From IMG/VR virus record IMGVR_UViG_3300036823_000160, positions 1-64,000 of that record: a stretch of 64,000 nt of DNA. One strand, written 5' to 3'. The notes beneath the pieces are model-generated. The model did no database searches. It had not been told where the DNA came from and was given only the letters and a program-made list of their open reading frames with translations. Both the position numbers and the translations under genes were made by a program. This DNA comes from a virus. The stretch's first letter is position 1. Each line of letters begins with the position of its first letter. Positions 1 to 7,802 of the stretch are shown in pieces.

Positions 1-165
1 GGCACCGCGAGCGCGGGCCCCCGCGGCACCGCGAGCGCGGGCGACGGCGGCACCGCGAGCGCGGGCGACGGCGGCACCGCGAGCGCGGGCGACGGCGGCA
101 CCGCGAGCGCGGGCGACGGCGGCACCGCGAGCGCGGGCGACGGCGGCACCGCGAGCGCGGGCGAG
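1..165 (+). repeat. 24-base tandem repeat coding for an octapeptide
   Basis: About seven head-to-tail copies of a 24-base unit; the five copies from 25 to 144 are identical. The first copy differs in its last bases and the last is truncated. Each unit encodes the octapeptide G-T-A-S-A-G-D-G, so the repeat lies in frame inside the partial gene that ends at 306. Near-perfect DNA identity between copies points to recent expansion by slippage or recombination, or to homogenisation. Confidence 0.95.
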
Positions 166-306
166 AAAGGCTCTGTCCTCTTTCGACAGTGGGACGAGAA
201 GGCCGACCGCTATCGGTTGGTCACAGGCTACGTCGGCGAGGATGGGATCGAGGCGAACGTCCCGTACGAGCTCAACCGCGACGGCAAGCTGGTTCGCAAG
301 TCGTGA
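1..306 (+). CDS. C-terminal part of a GTASAGDG-repeat protein (DUF7666-like, partial)
   Basis: The 5' end lies outside the window. The visible 101 residues are about 55 residues of G-T-A-S-A-G-D-G repeats followed by a non-repeated tail (SVLFRQWDEKADRYRLVTGYVGEDG). From memory, similar proteins with long GTA-x-AG-x-x repeats and a tail containing 'GYVGEDGI' occur in phages and some bacteria, with no assigned biochemical function. The repeats could form a beta-solenoid-like rod; this is inference. The stop overlaps the GTG start of the next gene by three bases of a GTGA. Confidence 0.75.
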   Translation, partial: GTASAGPRGTASAGDGGTASAGDGGTASAGDGGTASAGDGGTASAGDGGTASAGEKGSVLFRQWDEKADRYRLVTGYVGEDGIEANVPYELNRDGKLVRKS

Positions 307-1109
307 TCGTCGACGGCTGCCAGCGCTGGACCACCGGCCGCGAGTCTCGCCGGCCACCCGGCGAGACGATCAACCCGAGCGAGTACGACGTGCACCCGAT
401 CGCGCTCGCGTCCGAGGCCCGCGGCTTCGTCGAGACCCACCACTACGCGCGGTCGTGCTCGTCGCTCGCGCACCGCCTCGGCTTGTATCGACGTGGCGCA
501 CTGGTCGGCGTGGCCGCGTTCGGTCCGCCTGCGAGCGTGAACGCACACAACGCGGTGTGGCCGACGCTCGGATACGACGAGGCCGTCACGCTCGGCCGGT
601 TCGTGCTCGTGGACGAGGTACCCGGCAACGGCGAGTCATGGTTCATCGCGCGGTGCTTCGCGCTCCTGCGCGTCTCGGGCGTGGTCGCGGTCGAGTCCTG
701 CGCCGATCCGGTGCGCCGCATCGCCGACGACGGGACTGTTCGCCATCGAGGCCACGTCGGCACGATCTACCAGGGCACGAACGGGCTCTACGTTGGGCGC
801 ACGAACGCGACCTCTCTGCGCATCCTGCCCGACGGCACGTGCTTGTCGAACCGCGCGCAAGGCAAGCTCGTGCGCGGCGTGCGCGGCGCCGGCGGCCCCG
901 TGCGCCAGCTCGAGACCGCCGGCGCCGACACGCTGCGCGAGGGCGACAACCCGCTCGAGTGGCTGCGCCGATGGCGCGCCGCTCTCACGCGTCCGATGCG
1001 TCACCCGGGCTGCTATCGCTACCTCTGGTGTCTCGACAAGCGCCGCCGCCGCGAGGTCATGAGTGCGCGTGTGTCGCTGCCCTACCCGAAGGTCTCTCTC
1101 ACGTCGTGA
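303..1109 (+). CDS. mom-like: Mom-like adenine modification protein (GNAT fold)
   Basis: A 268-residue protein resembling the Mom family, whose phage Mu member converts adenine in DNA to a methylcarbamoyl derivative and so protects phage DNA from restriction. Visible family traits are 'VETHHYARSC' near the N-terminus, then 'YRRGALVGVAAFG', 'TLGRFVLVDEVPGN' and 'GHVGTIYQGTNGLYVG'. The GTG at 303 was chosen because it overlaps the upstream stop (GTGA), the standard junction in this genome. No com-like regulator is visible beside it. The chemistry is inferred from family; this member could use another modification. Confidence 0.8.
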   Translation: MIVDGCQRWTTGRESRRPPGETINPSEYDVHPIALASEARGFVETHHYARSCSSLAHRLGLYRRGALVGVAAFGPPASVNAHNAVWPTLGYDEAVTLGRFVLVDEVPGNGESWFIARCFALLRVSGVVAVESCADPVRRIADDGTVRHRGHVGTIYQGTNGLYVGRTNATSLRILPDGTCLSNRAQGKLVRGVRGAGGPVRQLETAGADTLREGDNPLEWLRRWRAALTRPMRHPGCYRYLWCLDKRRRREVMSARVSLPYPKVSLTS

Positions 1110-1159
1110 TTACTTGTGGTTCAAGGTAGCGTTGCGGCTCCGGATCCCGCTTCGCGTTC

Positions 1160-1435
1160 GTGCCGCCGTTCAACCACCGCCCTCTCGACGCGCTCTGCGA
1201 CGCGTGCGCCGACTCATGGTTCGCGCAGCTGCGCGGCGTCGCCGCGTCCCGCTACCAGTGGGCGCTCGACGTTGCCGCGCGCGTGCCGCGAGCTCGCCCG
1301 TGGCCCTCCGACTCGCCGCGGTCTCGCGTCATCGCGCGGCGGCGCGTCGCCGACCTCGCCCGTGATCCGCGGCTGCGGGAGCGGCTCGCCGCCGAGGCCG
1401 AGCGCGCAGCGGCTGAGTGCTGGGACGCCAGCTAG
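1160..1435 (+). CDS. small hypothetical protein
   Basis: A 91-residue Arg/Ala-rich protein beginning at GTG 1160 with the segment 'LDALCDACADSWFAQL', containing one C-x2-C pair, and ending in a charged helical tail. It lies 50 bases after the Mom-like gene and is followed at 1465 by a gene on the opposite strand. No family recognised. The high GC of this genome makes short open frames common, so this is only a moderately supported gene. Confidence 0.45.
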   Translation: MPPFNHRPLDALCDACADSWFAQLRGVAASRYQWALDVAARVPRARPWPSDSPRSRVIARRRVADLARDPRLRERLAAEAERAAAECWDAS

Positions 1436-1464
1436 CGCTCATGGACTAGCCCGTAACGGGATGG

Positions 1465-1746
1465 CTACGCCGCCTCGCGCGCCCGCGCCCTCAGCGCCGC
1501 CACGAGCACGACCTGCGCCTCGGGTAGCACGGCCACGTCATCATCGGTCACGAGGCCCGAGTACATGTTCGCGATCGCACACTCGTCACAGATCTGGATC
1601 TCGTAGCTCTCGCTCACGATCCAGCCCGGGCAGTCGGTGCAGCAACGGCGCCTGCTCGGACGCGCGGCCAGGAGCGCGCGAACCGCGACGAGGTAGGGGC
1701 CGCGCGCGGCCTCGATTGCGGTCGTGAACACGAGGATCTTGGACAT
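1465..1746 (-). CDS. small Cys-rich protein, paralogue of the gene at 7963
   Basis: A 93-residue protein with 'CCTDCPGWIVSES' and 'ICDECAIA', then 'DDDVAVLPEAQVVLVAALR'. The same order appears in the rightward gene at 7963 (CPGWIVSES, EICDECSKA, QDVAMLPEAERALDQAL), so the two are paralogues; the paired cysteines suggest a small zinc-binding fold. The ATG at 1746 directly abuts a copy of the CTGGTCA motif. It is divergent from the gene at 1946 across a 199-base control region. Function unknown. Confidence 0.8.
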   Translation of the reverse strand: MSKILVFTTAIEAARGPYLVAVRALLAARPSRRRCCTDCPGWIVSESYEIQICDECAIANMYSGLVTDDDVAVLPEAQVVLVAALRARAREAA

Positions 1747-1755
1747 GACCAGGTT
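1746..1755. promoter_or_regulatory. CTGGTCA operator-like site
   Basis: TGACCAGGTT; on the minus strand AACCTGGTCA overlaps the ATG of the leftward gene. One of the recurrent sites with core CTGGTCA found at gene starts. Confidence 0.45.
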
Positions 1756-1831
1756 CCGTGCATGTCGCGCGCCCGCACCGACGTCGCAGCAGGGACCCGG
1801 ATCCGCGTTGACCCACGCCACGGATCGTGGT

Positions 1832-1841
1832 TCCCTGGTCA
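1832..1841. promoter_or_regulatory. CTGGTCA operator-like site
   Basis: TCCCTGGTCA in the middle of the divergent region 1747-1945; identical to the copies at 1934, 7793, 11627 and 61071. Confidence 0.55.
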
Positions 1842-1933
1842 CGGTGTTGCTGATGGACCACGGGATCGCCAGCGAGTCGCGCGCGCGGTCGCGCACTTGG
1901 CCGCGTTCGTTACCTGGCACACCACGCGCAATA

Positions 1934-1943
1934 TCCCTGGTCA
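1934..1943. promoter_or_regulatory. CTGGTCA operator-like site at a gene start
   Basis: TCCCTGGTCA ending two bases before the ATG at 1946. A CAATAT hexamer sits just upstream (1929-1934) and could be a -10 box, which would place this site over the start of transcription. This is inference. Confidence 0.55.
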
Positions 1944-1945
1944 CG

Positions 1946-2140
1946 ATGCGAATCAAGCTCCCAACTGCTCTTGTCCCGCCGCGGCGCGTGGTCCCGAACG
2001 GGACCGAGCTCACCAGGTGCTCGCTCACGCTTGCGACCCTCGACTCGATCGACTCGGGCGTTCCATTCCACATGACGCGCGCGGCCGACATCGCGTCGTA
2101 CCGCACGTACTTCCACAACATCCCGAGCGTGCTGTCGTGA
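1946..2140 (+). CDS. small hypothetical protein
   Basis: A 64-residue protein (MRIKLPTALVPPRRVV...) whose ATG follows the TCCCTGGTCA site by two bases and has no Shine-Dalgarno sequence. Its stop overlaps the GTG of the next gene (GTGA), so the two are likely co-transcribed and translationally coupled. No family recognised. Longer upstream starts in this frame would run through the divergent control region and were not used. Confidence 0.65.
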   Translation: MRIKLPTALVPPRRVVPNGTELTRCSLTLATLDSIDSGVPFHMTRAADIASYRTYFHNIPSVLS

Positions 2141-3183
2141 TCCTGGCCATCGAGGCAGCGCTCGCGAAAGCTCGTGGACTCGGCCACGACCCAGAGATCT
2201 GGGTCTCGGGTCTGAACCAGTACAAATGCATGCGTTGTGGGCAGATCGAGTTCGTCGGGCGGTGCTTGCTCGCGTACACCGATGACGAGACCTATGCACT
2301 CGTGTCGAGACAGGCCGGGCTCACGGCCATGCTCGAGTGCGGGCGCGATGTCGAGATTGCGAACGAGATCGACGCCCTGAACGCATTGCTCGGCGAGCAC
2401 GAGATCGACGTCGATCCCGACACGGCGCGCGACGCGTTCCTGGCCGCGCCGGGACTCGGCACCGCCACCGACTACTGGACCGCGGCCAGTGGACTGTTCG
2501 CCGATCGCGAGCTGCTCAACGTCGAGCGCATGGTCGCGCCGCATCTCGCTCCCGTGCTGGAGGAGGCCGTCGCGTCGCACGGCGACGAGATCGAGGTCGA
2601 GCTCGACGTCGCGGACGAGATCGTCACGCTGACCGAGGACGGCTGGCTCGTGACTGTGATCGATCGCGTGCCCGTTGTGGGCGAACGCGGCTGGTGTGTG
2701 CCCGCCGATCTCGAGCTCGACGCCGCGCTGGCCGATATCGTGCGCGAACGCGGCTCGGCCGAGAACGAGTTCGGCTGGTCGTTCGCGGCCGAGATGACCC
2801 AGCCCACCGAGAAGGGCGAGCGCATCATCACGGTGCTGGTCGATCGCGAGACCGCATCCACCGACGACACCAATGACACCGGGTCGCATTCGCTAAAGGA
2901 ACTCGTCCGCCGCGAGGTCGAGAGTCTGGCCAGCGTGTTCGAGATCGCAGAGGGTCACGACGAGCACGAGGACGCTGCGGACTGGCTCGCAAGCGGTGAC
3001 TCGATCGATACCCTGCACCACACCGACCGGCTCGACACCTGTGGTTATACCGACGCGATCGAGTCGCTCGGGTACCTGCGCGGTGCCGCGGACGCGCTCG
3101 ACGTCACGATTCTGGAGCTGGTTGAGCACTGCGATCAGATCCCAGTGCTGCGCGCGGCGCGCACGCCGAAGGACGCATCGTGA
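2137..3183 (+). CDS. hypothetical acidic protein
   Basis: A 348-residue strongly acidic protein starting at GTG 2137 in a GTGA overlap. Near the N-terminus is one C-x2-C pair ('KCMRCGQIEF'), possibly half of a zinc site. The middle is rich in Asp/Glu and Val (EVELDVADEIVTLTEDGW...), and the C-terminus is helical. The acidic character could suit a DNA mimic or an intracellular regulator, but nothing in the sequence decides this. No family recognised. Confidence 0.7.
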   Translation: MILAIEAALAKARGLGHDPEIWVSGLNQYKCMRCGQIEFVGRCLLAYTDDETYALVSRQAGLTAMLECGRDVEIANEIDALNALLGEHEIDVDPDTARDAFLAAPGLGTATDYWTAASGLFADRELLNVERMVAPHLAPVLEEAVASHGDEIEVELDVADEIVTLTEDGWLVTVIDRVPVVGERGWCVPADLELDAALADIVRERGSAENEFGWSFAAEMTQPTEKGERIITVLVDRETASTDDTNDTGSHSLKELVRREVESLASVFEIAEGHDEHEDAADWLASGDSIDTLHHTDRLDTCGYTDAIESLGYLRGAADALDVTILELVEHCDQIPVLRAARTPKDAS

Positions 3184-3386
3184 CCCCGTCCGGGCTCGAC
3201 AGCGCGTCCGTGTGCGCGACCTGTAACGATGAGGGCATCGTCACGATCGAGGTCCTGCGCGGGCGCATCGATGTCGACTACGTCGACGAGCCGTGCCCGG
3301 ACTGCAACGCGGACGACGCCGAGGACTGGCGCGAGGACACCGCGCGCACCTGTCAGGACCCGAGCATCACGGGGGTTCACCCGTGA
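3180..3386 (+). CDS. small two-knuckle zinc-ribbon-like protein
   Basis: A 68-residue protein with 'CATCNDEG' and 'CPDCNADD', two C-x2-C knuckles about 20 residues apart as in one half of a DnaJ-type zinc finger. GTG start in a GTGA overlap with the preceding gene. A role in nucleic acid or protein binding is plausible but not shown. Confidence 0.65.
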   Translation: MTPSGLDSASVCATCNDEGIVTIEVLRGRIDVDYVDEPCPDCNADDAEDWREDTARTCQDPSITGVHP

Positions 3387-3436
3387 CGCGCCACCACGAA
3401 CAGCACAACAACAAGATCACGAACAAGGAAACGAAT

Positions 3437-3799
3437 ATGAAGCACAAGACGCTGATCCCGATCCTGCTCGTGGCGCTGGCCGCGTGCACCACCAACACCG
3501 AGGAGGTCGGGGACTACGAGGGCTCCGACGTCGCCTGGACCTGCACGACCACGGCCTCGTGCCAGGGCGTGACCCAGACCCTCACCCATGATCTCTGCCT
3601 CCGACCGTCCGACGAGGACATCGAGCAGGCCGGAGACTCCGCCGCCGGCGACTTCGAGAAGCTCTGGCACGCGGCCTGCGACGCGGATCAGGGCCTGCTC
3701 GACGACGAGGGCCACGTCTGCCTCGGCATGAACGGCGCGCCCGCGAACTGGGGCTGCTCGGTCGAGTGCGAGGCCGCGAACCGGCGGTGCACGCCGTGA
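3437..3799 (+). CDS. small lipoprotein
   Basis: A 120-residue protein with a clear lipoprotein signal: basic start MKHK, a hydrophobic stretch and the lipobox L-A-A-C at about residue 17, followed by a Thr/Glu/Asp-rich linker. The mature part carries about nine cysteines, suggesting a disulfide-bonded domain at the outer membrane or periplasm. A Shine-Dalgarno-like AAGGAA lies upstream. Phage lipoproteins of this kind are often superinfection-exclusion or surface-changing factors; here that is inference. Confidence 0.75.
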   Translation: MKHKTLIPILLVALAACTTNTEEVGDYEGSDVAWTCTTTASCQGVTQTLTHDLCLRPSDEDIEQAGDSAAGDFEKLWHAACDADQGLLDDEGHVCLGMNGAPANWGCSVECEAANRRCTP

Positions 3800-3808
3800 A
3801 TGCAGCGC

Positions 3809-3836
3809 GGAAGGACGAGAGCGAGCTCGCGGGTTC
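3809..3836 (+). promoter_or_regulatory. bipartite phage promoter element (leaderless type)
   Basis: GGAAGG, 16 bases, GGGTTC, then 7 bases to the ATG at 3844. A slightly degenerate first box (consensus GAAAGC) with an exact second box. Confidence 0.6.
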
Positions 3837-3843
3837 GGACGCG

Positions 3844-5265
3844 ATGACCACGACCATCGCCAGCGACGCGCGCGACGACTACCAGAACATGCTCAACGCC
3901 TTGCGCGACAACTTCGCGGCGCTCACCGGTCCGCTGTTCGAGACTGACGCCGAGGGCTTGTGGAAGGCGTGGCTCGGCGCGCTGCCCGAGTCCGAGCGAC
4001 AGCACCACAACTGCCACGCGTGCCGGCGCTTCATCGAGAAGTACCTCGGCCTCGTGACCATCGACGAGAAGGGGATCGTGCACGTCAGCTTCCCCTGGAT
4101 GTCGAACGACTACGCGCGCTCGTTCATCGCCGCCGCCAAGATCGTGGAGTCCGCACGAGTCACCGGCGTGCACGTGTCCTCGGATAAGATCTACGGGCTG
4201 GCCGCGAACACCGACAAGAAGAACGGCTGCACGCGCCACCACATGCACGTGATCCCGCCGGCGGCGATGATCTTCACGGGCAAGATTCTGAACGCTAGCC
4301 AGCGCGCCGCCGAGCTTCGTGCGGACCGGGCCACGCTCTCGAACGCGCTCGCCGAGTTCAAGTCCGAGACCGTGAAGCAAGCGCTGGCGATCGCCGAGGC
4401 CGAGTCACTCTACCGCGGCGAGAAGATCGAGGACCGGCTCCGGTGGCTCGTGGAGCTCCACGAGCGTCGCGCGGCGACCGCGAACATGCGCACGAAGGAG
4501 AACCTGACGTGGCTCGCGGTGGCGACCGCGCCGGTCGGCTACTGCCACATCAAGTCCTCGGTCGTCGGCTCGCTCCTCGGTGACATCGAGGCTGGCAAGC
4601 CGTTCGCCGAGGTCAAGCGCGCGTTCAACGCGAAGATGCACCCGCTCCAGTACCAGCGCCCGACCGCGCCACCGAGCGAGGGCAACATCAAGCAAGCCGA
4701 GGCGCTCGTCGAGAAGCTCGGGATCGCGCCGTCTCTGCGCCGGCGCTACGCGCGGCTCGAGGACGTGATCGCTCACGCGGTCTGGACGCCGCGCGAGGCC
4801 GAGATCGAGAAGAAGGGTGGCGTGTTCAATCACCTGCGCGACCAGCCCAAGGGCGCGCTCGTGGTCGTGCAAGGGGCGACGATGACGTGGGACAAGTTCG
4901 CACGCACGGTGTTAACCACGGCCGAGCTCGCCGCCGGCACGCGTGTGAAGGTGACCGCGATCGTGCCGATGCCGAACCAGTGGCAGCCTGGGTTCGATCA
5001 CCACGGCAACGGCGTGCTTCTGATCTTGGACGGCTGCCGCGACACGCGCGACGTGGCGCTGTCTCTGTTCCCGGAGTTCCTCAAGAGCGAGCTGCACGCG
5101 GTGCGTTCGACGATCGAGGCGCACTCGCGCAAGGGTGTGATCGAGGGCAAGGAGCAGGCGAGCGCGTGTGGCATTCCGGTGCGCGCGGGTTCGAGCGCCA
5201 ACGTGAGGGTCCGTGTGACCTCGCGCGGCACGTTGACCGACTACACCATCGACCGGTGGGACTAG
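3844..5265 (+). CDS. conserved phage protein of unknown function
   Basis: A 473-residue protein preceded by the bipartite element, so ATG 3844 is the likely start. The N-terminal part has 'LPESERQHHNCHACRRFIEKYLGLVTID', a Cys/His cluster that could bind metal. The centre is a helical region, and the C-terminus is richer in beta strands (VRVRVTSRGTLTDYTIDRWD). From memory, similar proteins with the 'CxACRRFxExYxGLVTID' segment occur in several phages of Proteobacteria without a known role. Confidence 0.75.
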   Translation: MTTTIASDARDDYQNMLNALRDNFAALTGPLFETDAEGLWKAWLGALPESERQHHNCHACRRFIEKYLGLVTIDEKGIVHVSFPWMSNDYARSFIAAAKIVESARVTGVHVSSDKIYGLAANTDKKNGCTRHHMHVIPPAAMIFTGKILNASQRAAELRADRATLSNALAEFKSETVKQALAIAEAESLYRGEKIEDRLRWLVELHERRAATANMRTKENLTWLAVATAPVGYCHIKSSVVGSLLGDIEAGKPFAEVKRAFNAKMHPLQYQRPTAPPSEGNIKQAEALVEKLGIAPSLRRRYARLEDVIAHAVWTPREAEIEKKGGVFNHLRDQPKGALVVVQGATMTWDKFARTVLTTAELAAGTRVKVTAIVPMPNQWQPGFDHHGNGVLLILDGCRDTRDVALSLFPEFLKSELHAVRSTIEAHSRKGVIEGKEQASACGIPVRAGSSANVRVRVTSRGTLTDYTIDRWD

Positions 5266-5274
5266 GTCGCGAGC

Positions 5275-5562
5275 GTGAGCCGGCTCAAGAGTTTGGCGGA
5301 GATCGCGAGGCGCACCGTCCGACGCGAGTACCAACGCAACTGGTTCGCGAACCGGACACCCGAGCAGCGCGAGGCCGACCGCGAGCGCCAACGTAACTGG
5401 TTAGCGAATCGGACGCCCGAGGTTGTGGACGTGCGCACGCACAACCAGGCGGTCGCAAGCGCACGGTTCGAAGGTGTCATGGAGGAGCGCAAGCGGGTCG
5501 CGCGCCTTCCGCACCCCTTCTCTAACGTTCCGAACGCGATCCACTCGCTTGTCGAGCGCTGA
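5275..5562 (+). CDS. small protein with an internal NW-x-ANRTPE repeat
   Basis: A 95-residue basic protein starting at GTG 5275. It contains two copies of a unit (QRNWFANRTPE and QRNWLANRTPE) separated by 'QREADRER', with matching duplication in the DNA. A related 'QREADREADREAG' and 'DWTPERE' segment appears in the gene at 8738. Its end overlaps the end of the leftward gene at 5522 by 41 bases, a convergent overlap. Function unknown. Confidence 0.65.
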   Translation: MSRLKSLAEIARRTVRREYQRNWFANRTPEQREADRERQRNWLANRTPEVVDVRTHNQAVASARFEGVMEERKRVARLPHPFSNVPNAIHSLVER

Positions 5563-6166
5563 TCGCGGCTGATCGCGCCGTGTTCGGGGGCTTGTCTGAG
5601 TCCTCGCACGCGAGCTCGGCGCTGGTCGAGTCCGCGTTCGCGACGTCGATCACCGACGCGGGCGCGGGTAGCGCCGGCCGCGCAGCGGACTGGAACGCGT
5701 TCGCAAGCCTGGTCACAAGGGCCATATCAGCCATCGACGGCGTGACAGCGCCCCCGTGCGCGTTGTGCATCTGGATCGCCGCCTCGACCTGTACCGATTG
5801 CATGGGCATGCCGTACCCGCGCTGCTCGAGTCGGATCATGGCCTGCGTGCGTTGCTCGAGCGTTGGCAGGATCGACCCCCGTTCATCGATCGTCACCACG
5901 ATCTCGCCGTCCTCGAGCTCGACCAGAATCGGGCTCTTACCAGCTGCGATCGCGAGCTGGAAATCGACGAATAGATCAGGATCGAGACGCTGGCGGATCG
6001 CGAGCGATAGCGACCGCGCCGCGCGCGCCGCGTCCTTAGTCCGCGTCGTTCCCTTGCGCCCCTTGATGAACCGCCCGTTCGAGATGTCCCGGCCCGTGAT
6101 CTCGGTCCCGCCGATGGCCGGCTTAGGCTGGCCGGCCCGGGGGGCCGAGGCAAATAGTGACTCCAT
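5522..6166 (-). CDS. hypothetical protein, possibly terminase small subunit-like
   Basis: A 214-residue protein starting at ATG 6166. The N-terminus has a flexible basic stretch ('NGRFIKGRKGTTRTKDAA') like the N-termini of some phage DNA-packaging small subunits. It is followed by helices and an Ala/Ser-rich tail. It is transcribed leftward out of the AT-richer non-coding region 6167-6642. The small-terminase idea rests only on this resemblance and is weak. Confidence 0.6.
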   Translation of the reverse strand: MESLFASAPRAGQPKPAIGGTEITGRDISNGRFIKGRKGTTRTKDAARAARSLSLAIRQRLDPDLFVDFQLAIAAGKSPILVELEDGEIVVTIDERGSILPTLEQRTQAMIRLEQRGYGMPMQSVQVEAAIQMHNAHGGAVTPSMADMALVTRLANAFQSAARPALPAPASVIDVANADSTSAELACEDSDKPPNTARSAAISARQASGSRSER

Positions 6167-6642
6167 GTTTCAGTTTAGAACCGGAAAAGCCTCGAACCAA
6201 ATCCGGGATGGCCAAGGCCGCGGGGCGCACCCGAGCCCTGCCAGGTCCGGCGCACACAAAATCCAACACTTACCAGATGCCCTCCGCACCTAGACCCTCA
6301 GGTGAGGCTTCCTAATTCGGGTGCAGATACGACCACTTATAACCCGTTTCGGCCTCAAAAACCAGACCCCTCCGCTCCGCCGCACGGGGATCAACATTTC
6401 CCAGTACTGGTGTGTGCGTAACGGCCGCTGTATGCGTCCCTACAATACGGCCTGTCCATGCTACTCCCCTACAGTACGGCCGGCACACACCATTATGAGC
6501 TGATCTTTAACCCCTCTTTAGGTCTGGTAGAGGAACTAGGTAAGGTATGAACACAGAATCACTGACGTTCTGGCTGCCTCACCACCCGCCACACCCCATC
6601 CCCACCTAATCTGGTCCGGCGCCATGCACCCGCCAGCCCTGG
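6167..6642. other. long non-coding region, candidate control region or replication origin
   Basis: A 476-base stretch without a credible gene and visibly richer in A+T than the rest of the window. It contains two near-identical 15-base boxes (CCCTACAATACGGCC at 6438-6452 and CCCTACAGTACGGCC at 6467-6481) and a weaker third (GTAACGGCC ending 6425), spaced 27-29 bases apart. TTATAA (about 6334) and an AT-rich tract (about 6500-6560) are also present. Leftward genes lie on both sides, and a CCCTGGTTA half-site lies at about 6636, just beyond the gap's edge. Iteron-like spacing fits an origin or a regulator-binding array; neither is proven. Confidence 0.5.
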
Positions 6643-7164
6643 TTACTCGCCTTCGCCTCCGCCGGTCTTGACCCGCCGGCGCCGTTCGCGCGTGCGCGTC
6701 CTCGGTAGGCCCTCCGCGAGCGCGCGACACTCGGGGCACGTCACGAGTGCGGGGTCGACATCGGCGCCCCCATCGGAGTCCGGCGCGGCCCCGCATGCGG
6801 TCATGTTCGGTCGCGACTCCTGGCCGGGGATGAGTCGGTGCACGTAATCGGTAGAGCCTGTGTCGGGGTTGTCATCGCCCGGTGGCACGTGTCCGTGTTC
6901 CTCGACCCGGCGCTCGCGAGCTCGTTCGATGACGGCGTCACTGATCGCGACCAGGATGGCATCTCGGACCCCGGGTAGGCACGCGATCTGCTCGCCGGTC
7001 AGCTCCGAGATCAGGTCATCGGCCGCGCGTGCGAATTCCTCGGGGGTGATGTTCGCCCGCTCGACCACGATCCCGCCACCGTCCCCATCCCCGTCACCCC
7101 CCGCTCCATCACCAGTCCCGTCACCAGTCCCGTCACCAGTCCCGTCACCACCGGGCGCCGTCAT
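6643..7164 (-). CDS. hypothetical protein with Gly/Asp-rich repeat N-terminus
   Basis: A 173-residue protein. The first 30 residues are a low-complexity G-D-G-T repeat encoded by a 12-base tandem DNA repeat. The middle is helical (ITPEEFARAADDLISEL...), and the C-terminal third has 'TCPECRALAEGL' plus a basic tail. It overlaps the upstream leftward gene by four bases (ATGA). No family recognised. Confidence 0.65.
   Translation of the reverse strand: MTAPGGDGTGDGTGDGTGDGAGGDGDGDGGGIVVERANITPEEFARAADDLISELTGEQIACLPGVRDAILVAISDAVIERARERRVEEHGHVPPGDDNPDTGSTDYVHRLIPGQESRPNMTACGAAPDSDGGADVDPALVTCPECRALAEGLPRTRTRERRRRVKTGGGEGE
7107..7150. repeat. 12-base tandem repeat in a coding region
   Basis: Three to four copies of a 12-base unit (CCAGTCCCGTCA on the plus strand) encode the G-D-G-T run at the N-terminus of the leftward gene at 6643. 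Confidence 0.8.
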
Positions 7165-7580
7165 GGCTTGATCCTACGCGAGCGCGCCTCAGAGCTTCCC
7201 TGGCTTAATGTTAGCCTCACGTGTGCTCGGCCGCGCGTGTGCGTTCGCGCGCGCCTCACGATACCGCCGCTTCTTGACGAGCACGTGTAGACGCGGAACG
7301 GCACGCGCTTGTGGATCGCTCTGCCGCTTCGCCTCGGCCGCGCGGCGCTCGTAGTACGCACGGTCGTTCGCGACCACACACCGTACGGGCCCGTCATCAG
7401 GAGCCATCGTATCGGGTCCATACGCGCACGTAGCGCTTGCAGGTCCTCGGCCCACATGGTCCGGCACGTGGTGTGCGTGCTTTCCGCGGCGCGCGTGGCC
7501 CGCGTACGCGCGTTCCAGATCTTCACGTAGCCATCGAGGAGCGCCGCGAGGTCGGGCTCCAGAGCGATCGATTTGGACAT
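7161..7580 (-). CDS. hypothetical protein; possible frameshift in its second half
   Basis: A 139-residue frame starting at ATG 7580, which directly abuts a TCCCTGGTCA site. The first 60 residues (MSKSIALEPDLAALLDGYVK...) look coding. After about 7405 the codon pattern is more natural in another frame (the alternative entry at 7189), so the gene may be shifted there or two genes may overlap. The start resembles the leftward gene at 1746 (CTGGTCATGTCCAA in both). No family recognised. Confidence 0.5.
   Translation of the reverse strand: MSKSIALEPDLAALLDGYVKIWNARTRATRAAESTHTTCRTMWAEDLQALRARMDPIRWLLMTGPYGVWSRTTVRTTSAARPRRSGRAIHKRVPFRVYTCSSRSGGIVRRARTHTRGRAHVRLTLSQGSSEARSRRIKP
7189..7407 (-). CDS. 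alternative overlapping frame, basic C-terminal segment
   Basis: A 72-residue frame (MAPDDGPVRCVVANDRAYYERRAAEAKRQ...) inside the preceding leftward gene, with the GC-rich third-position pattern typical of real genes here. It may be an overlapping gene or the true continuation of the 7580 gene after a frameshift near 7405. Basic and helical; function unknown. Confidence 0.4.
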   Translation of the reverse strand: MAPDDGPVRCVVANDRAYYERRAAEAKRQSDPQARAVPRLHVLVKKRRYREARANAHARPSTREANIKPGKL

Positions 7581-7589
7581 GACCAGGGA
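7580..7589. promoter_or_regulatory. CTGGTCA operator-like site at a leftward start
   Basis: TGACCAGGGA; read leftward it is TCCCTGGTCA running into the ATG at 7580. It pairs with the copy at 7793 across the divergent region. Confidence 0.55.
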
Positions 7590-7792
7590 TGTTGCTCGTC
7601 GCATGCCGAACGTCGCGCGCGCGTCCAAGCTCGCGGACCTGCGTCACACCTGCGCGTGAAGCGTCGCTTCGTCGCCACACTCGAGGTCGCGAACGTGGTG
7701 CGCGCGATACAGTGGACACCTGGTCATCGCGTGATTGCGCCCTTATTCGAGCACTTGGGACGCGATCGCGAGCTGGCGCGGTTCCCGCAAAG

Positions 7793-7802
7793 TCCCTGGT
7801 CA
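7793..7802. promoter_or_regulatory. CTGGTCA operator-like site at a rightward start
   Basis: TCCCTGGTCA whose last base is the A of the ATG at 7802. The same arrangement, mirrored, occurs at 7580, so both divergent genes begin exactly at this sequence. Confidence 0.55.

Noticed and set aside
1-165. Possible CRISPR array
   Set aside because: The units are tandem with no spacers, and they encode an in-frame octapeptide repeat.
1762-2136. Upstream extension of the 2137 gene
   Set aside because: It would cover the divergent control region and the 1946 gene in another frame; the GTGA overlap at 2137 explains the start.
6321-6503. A 60-codon open frame in the non-coding region
   Set aside because: Codon use differs from the real genes, it runs through the phased repeats, and no neighbour or signal supports it.
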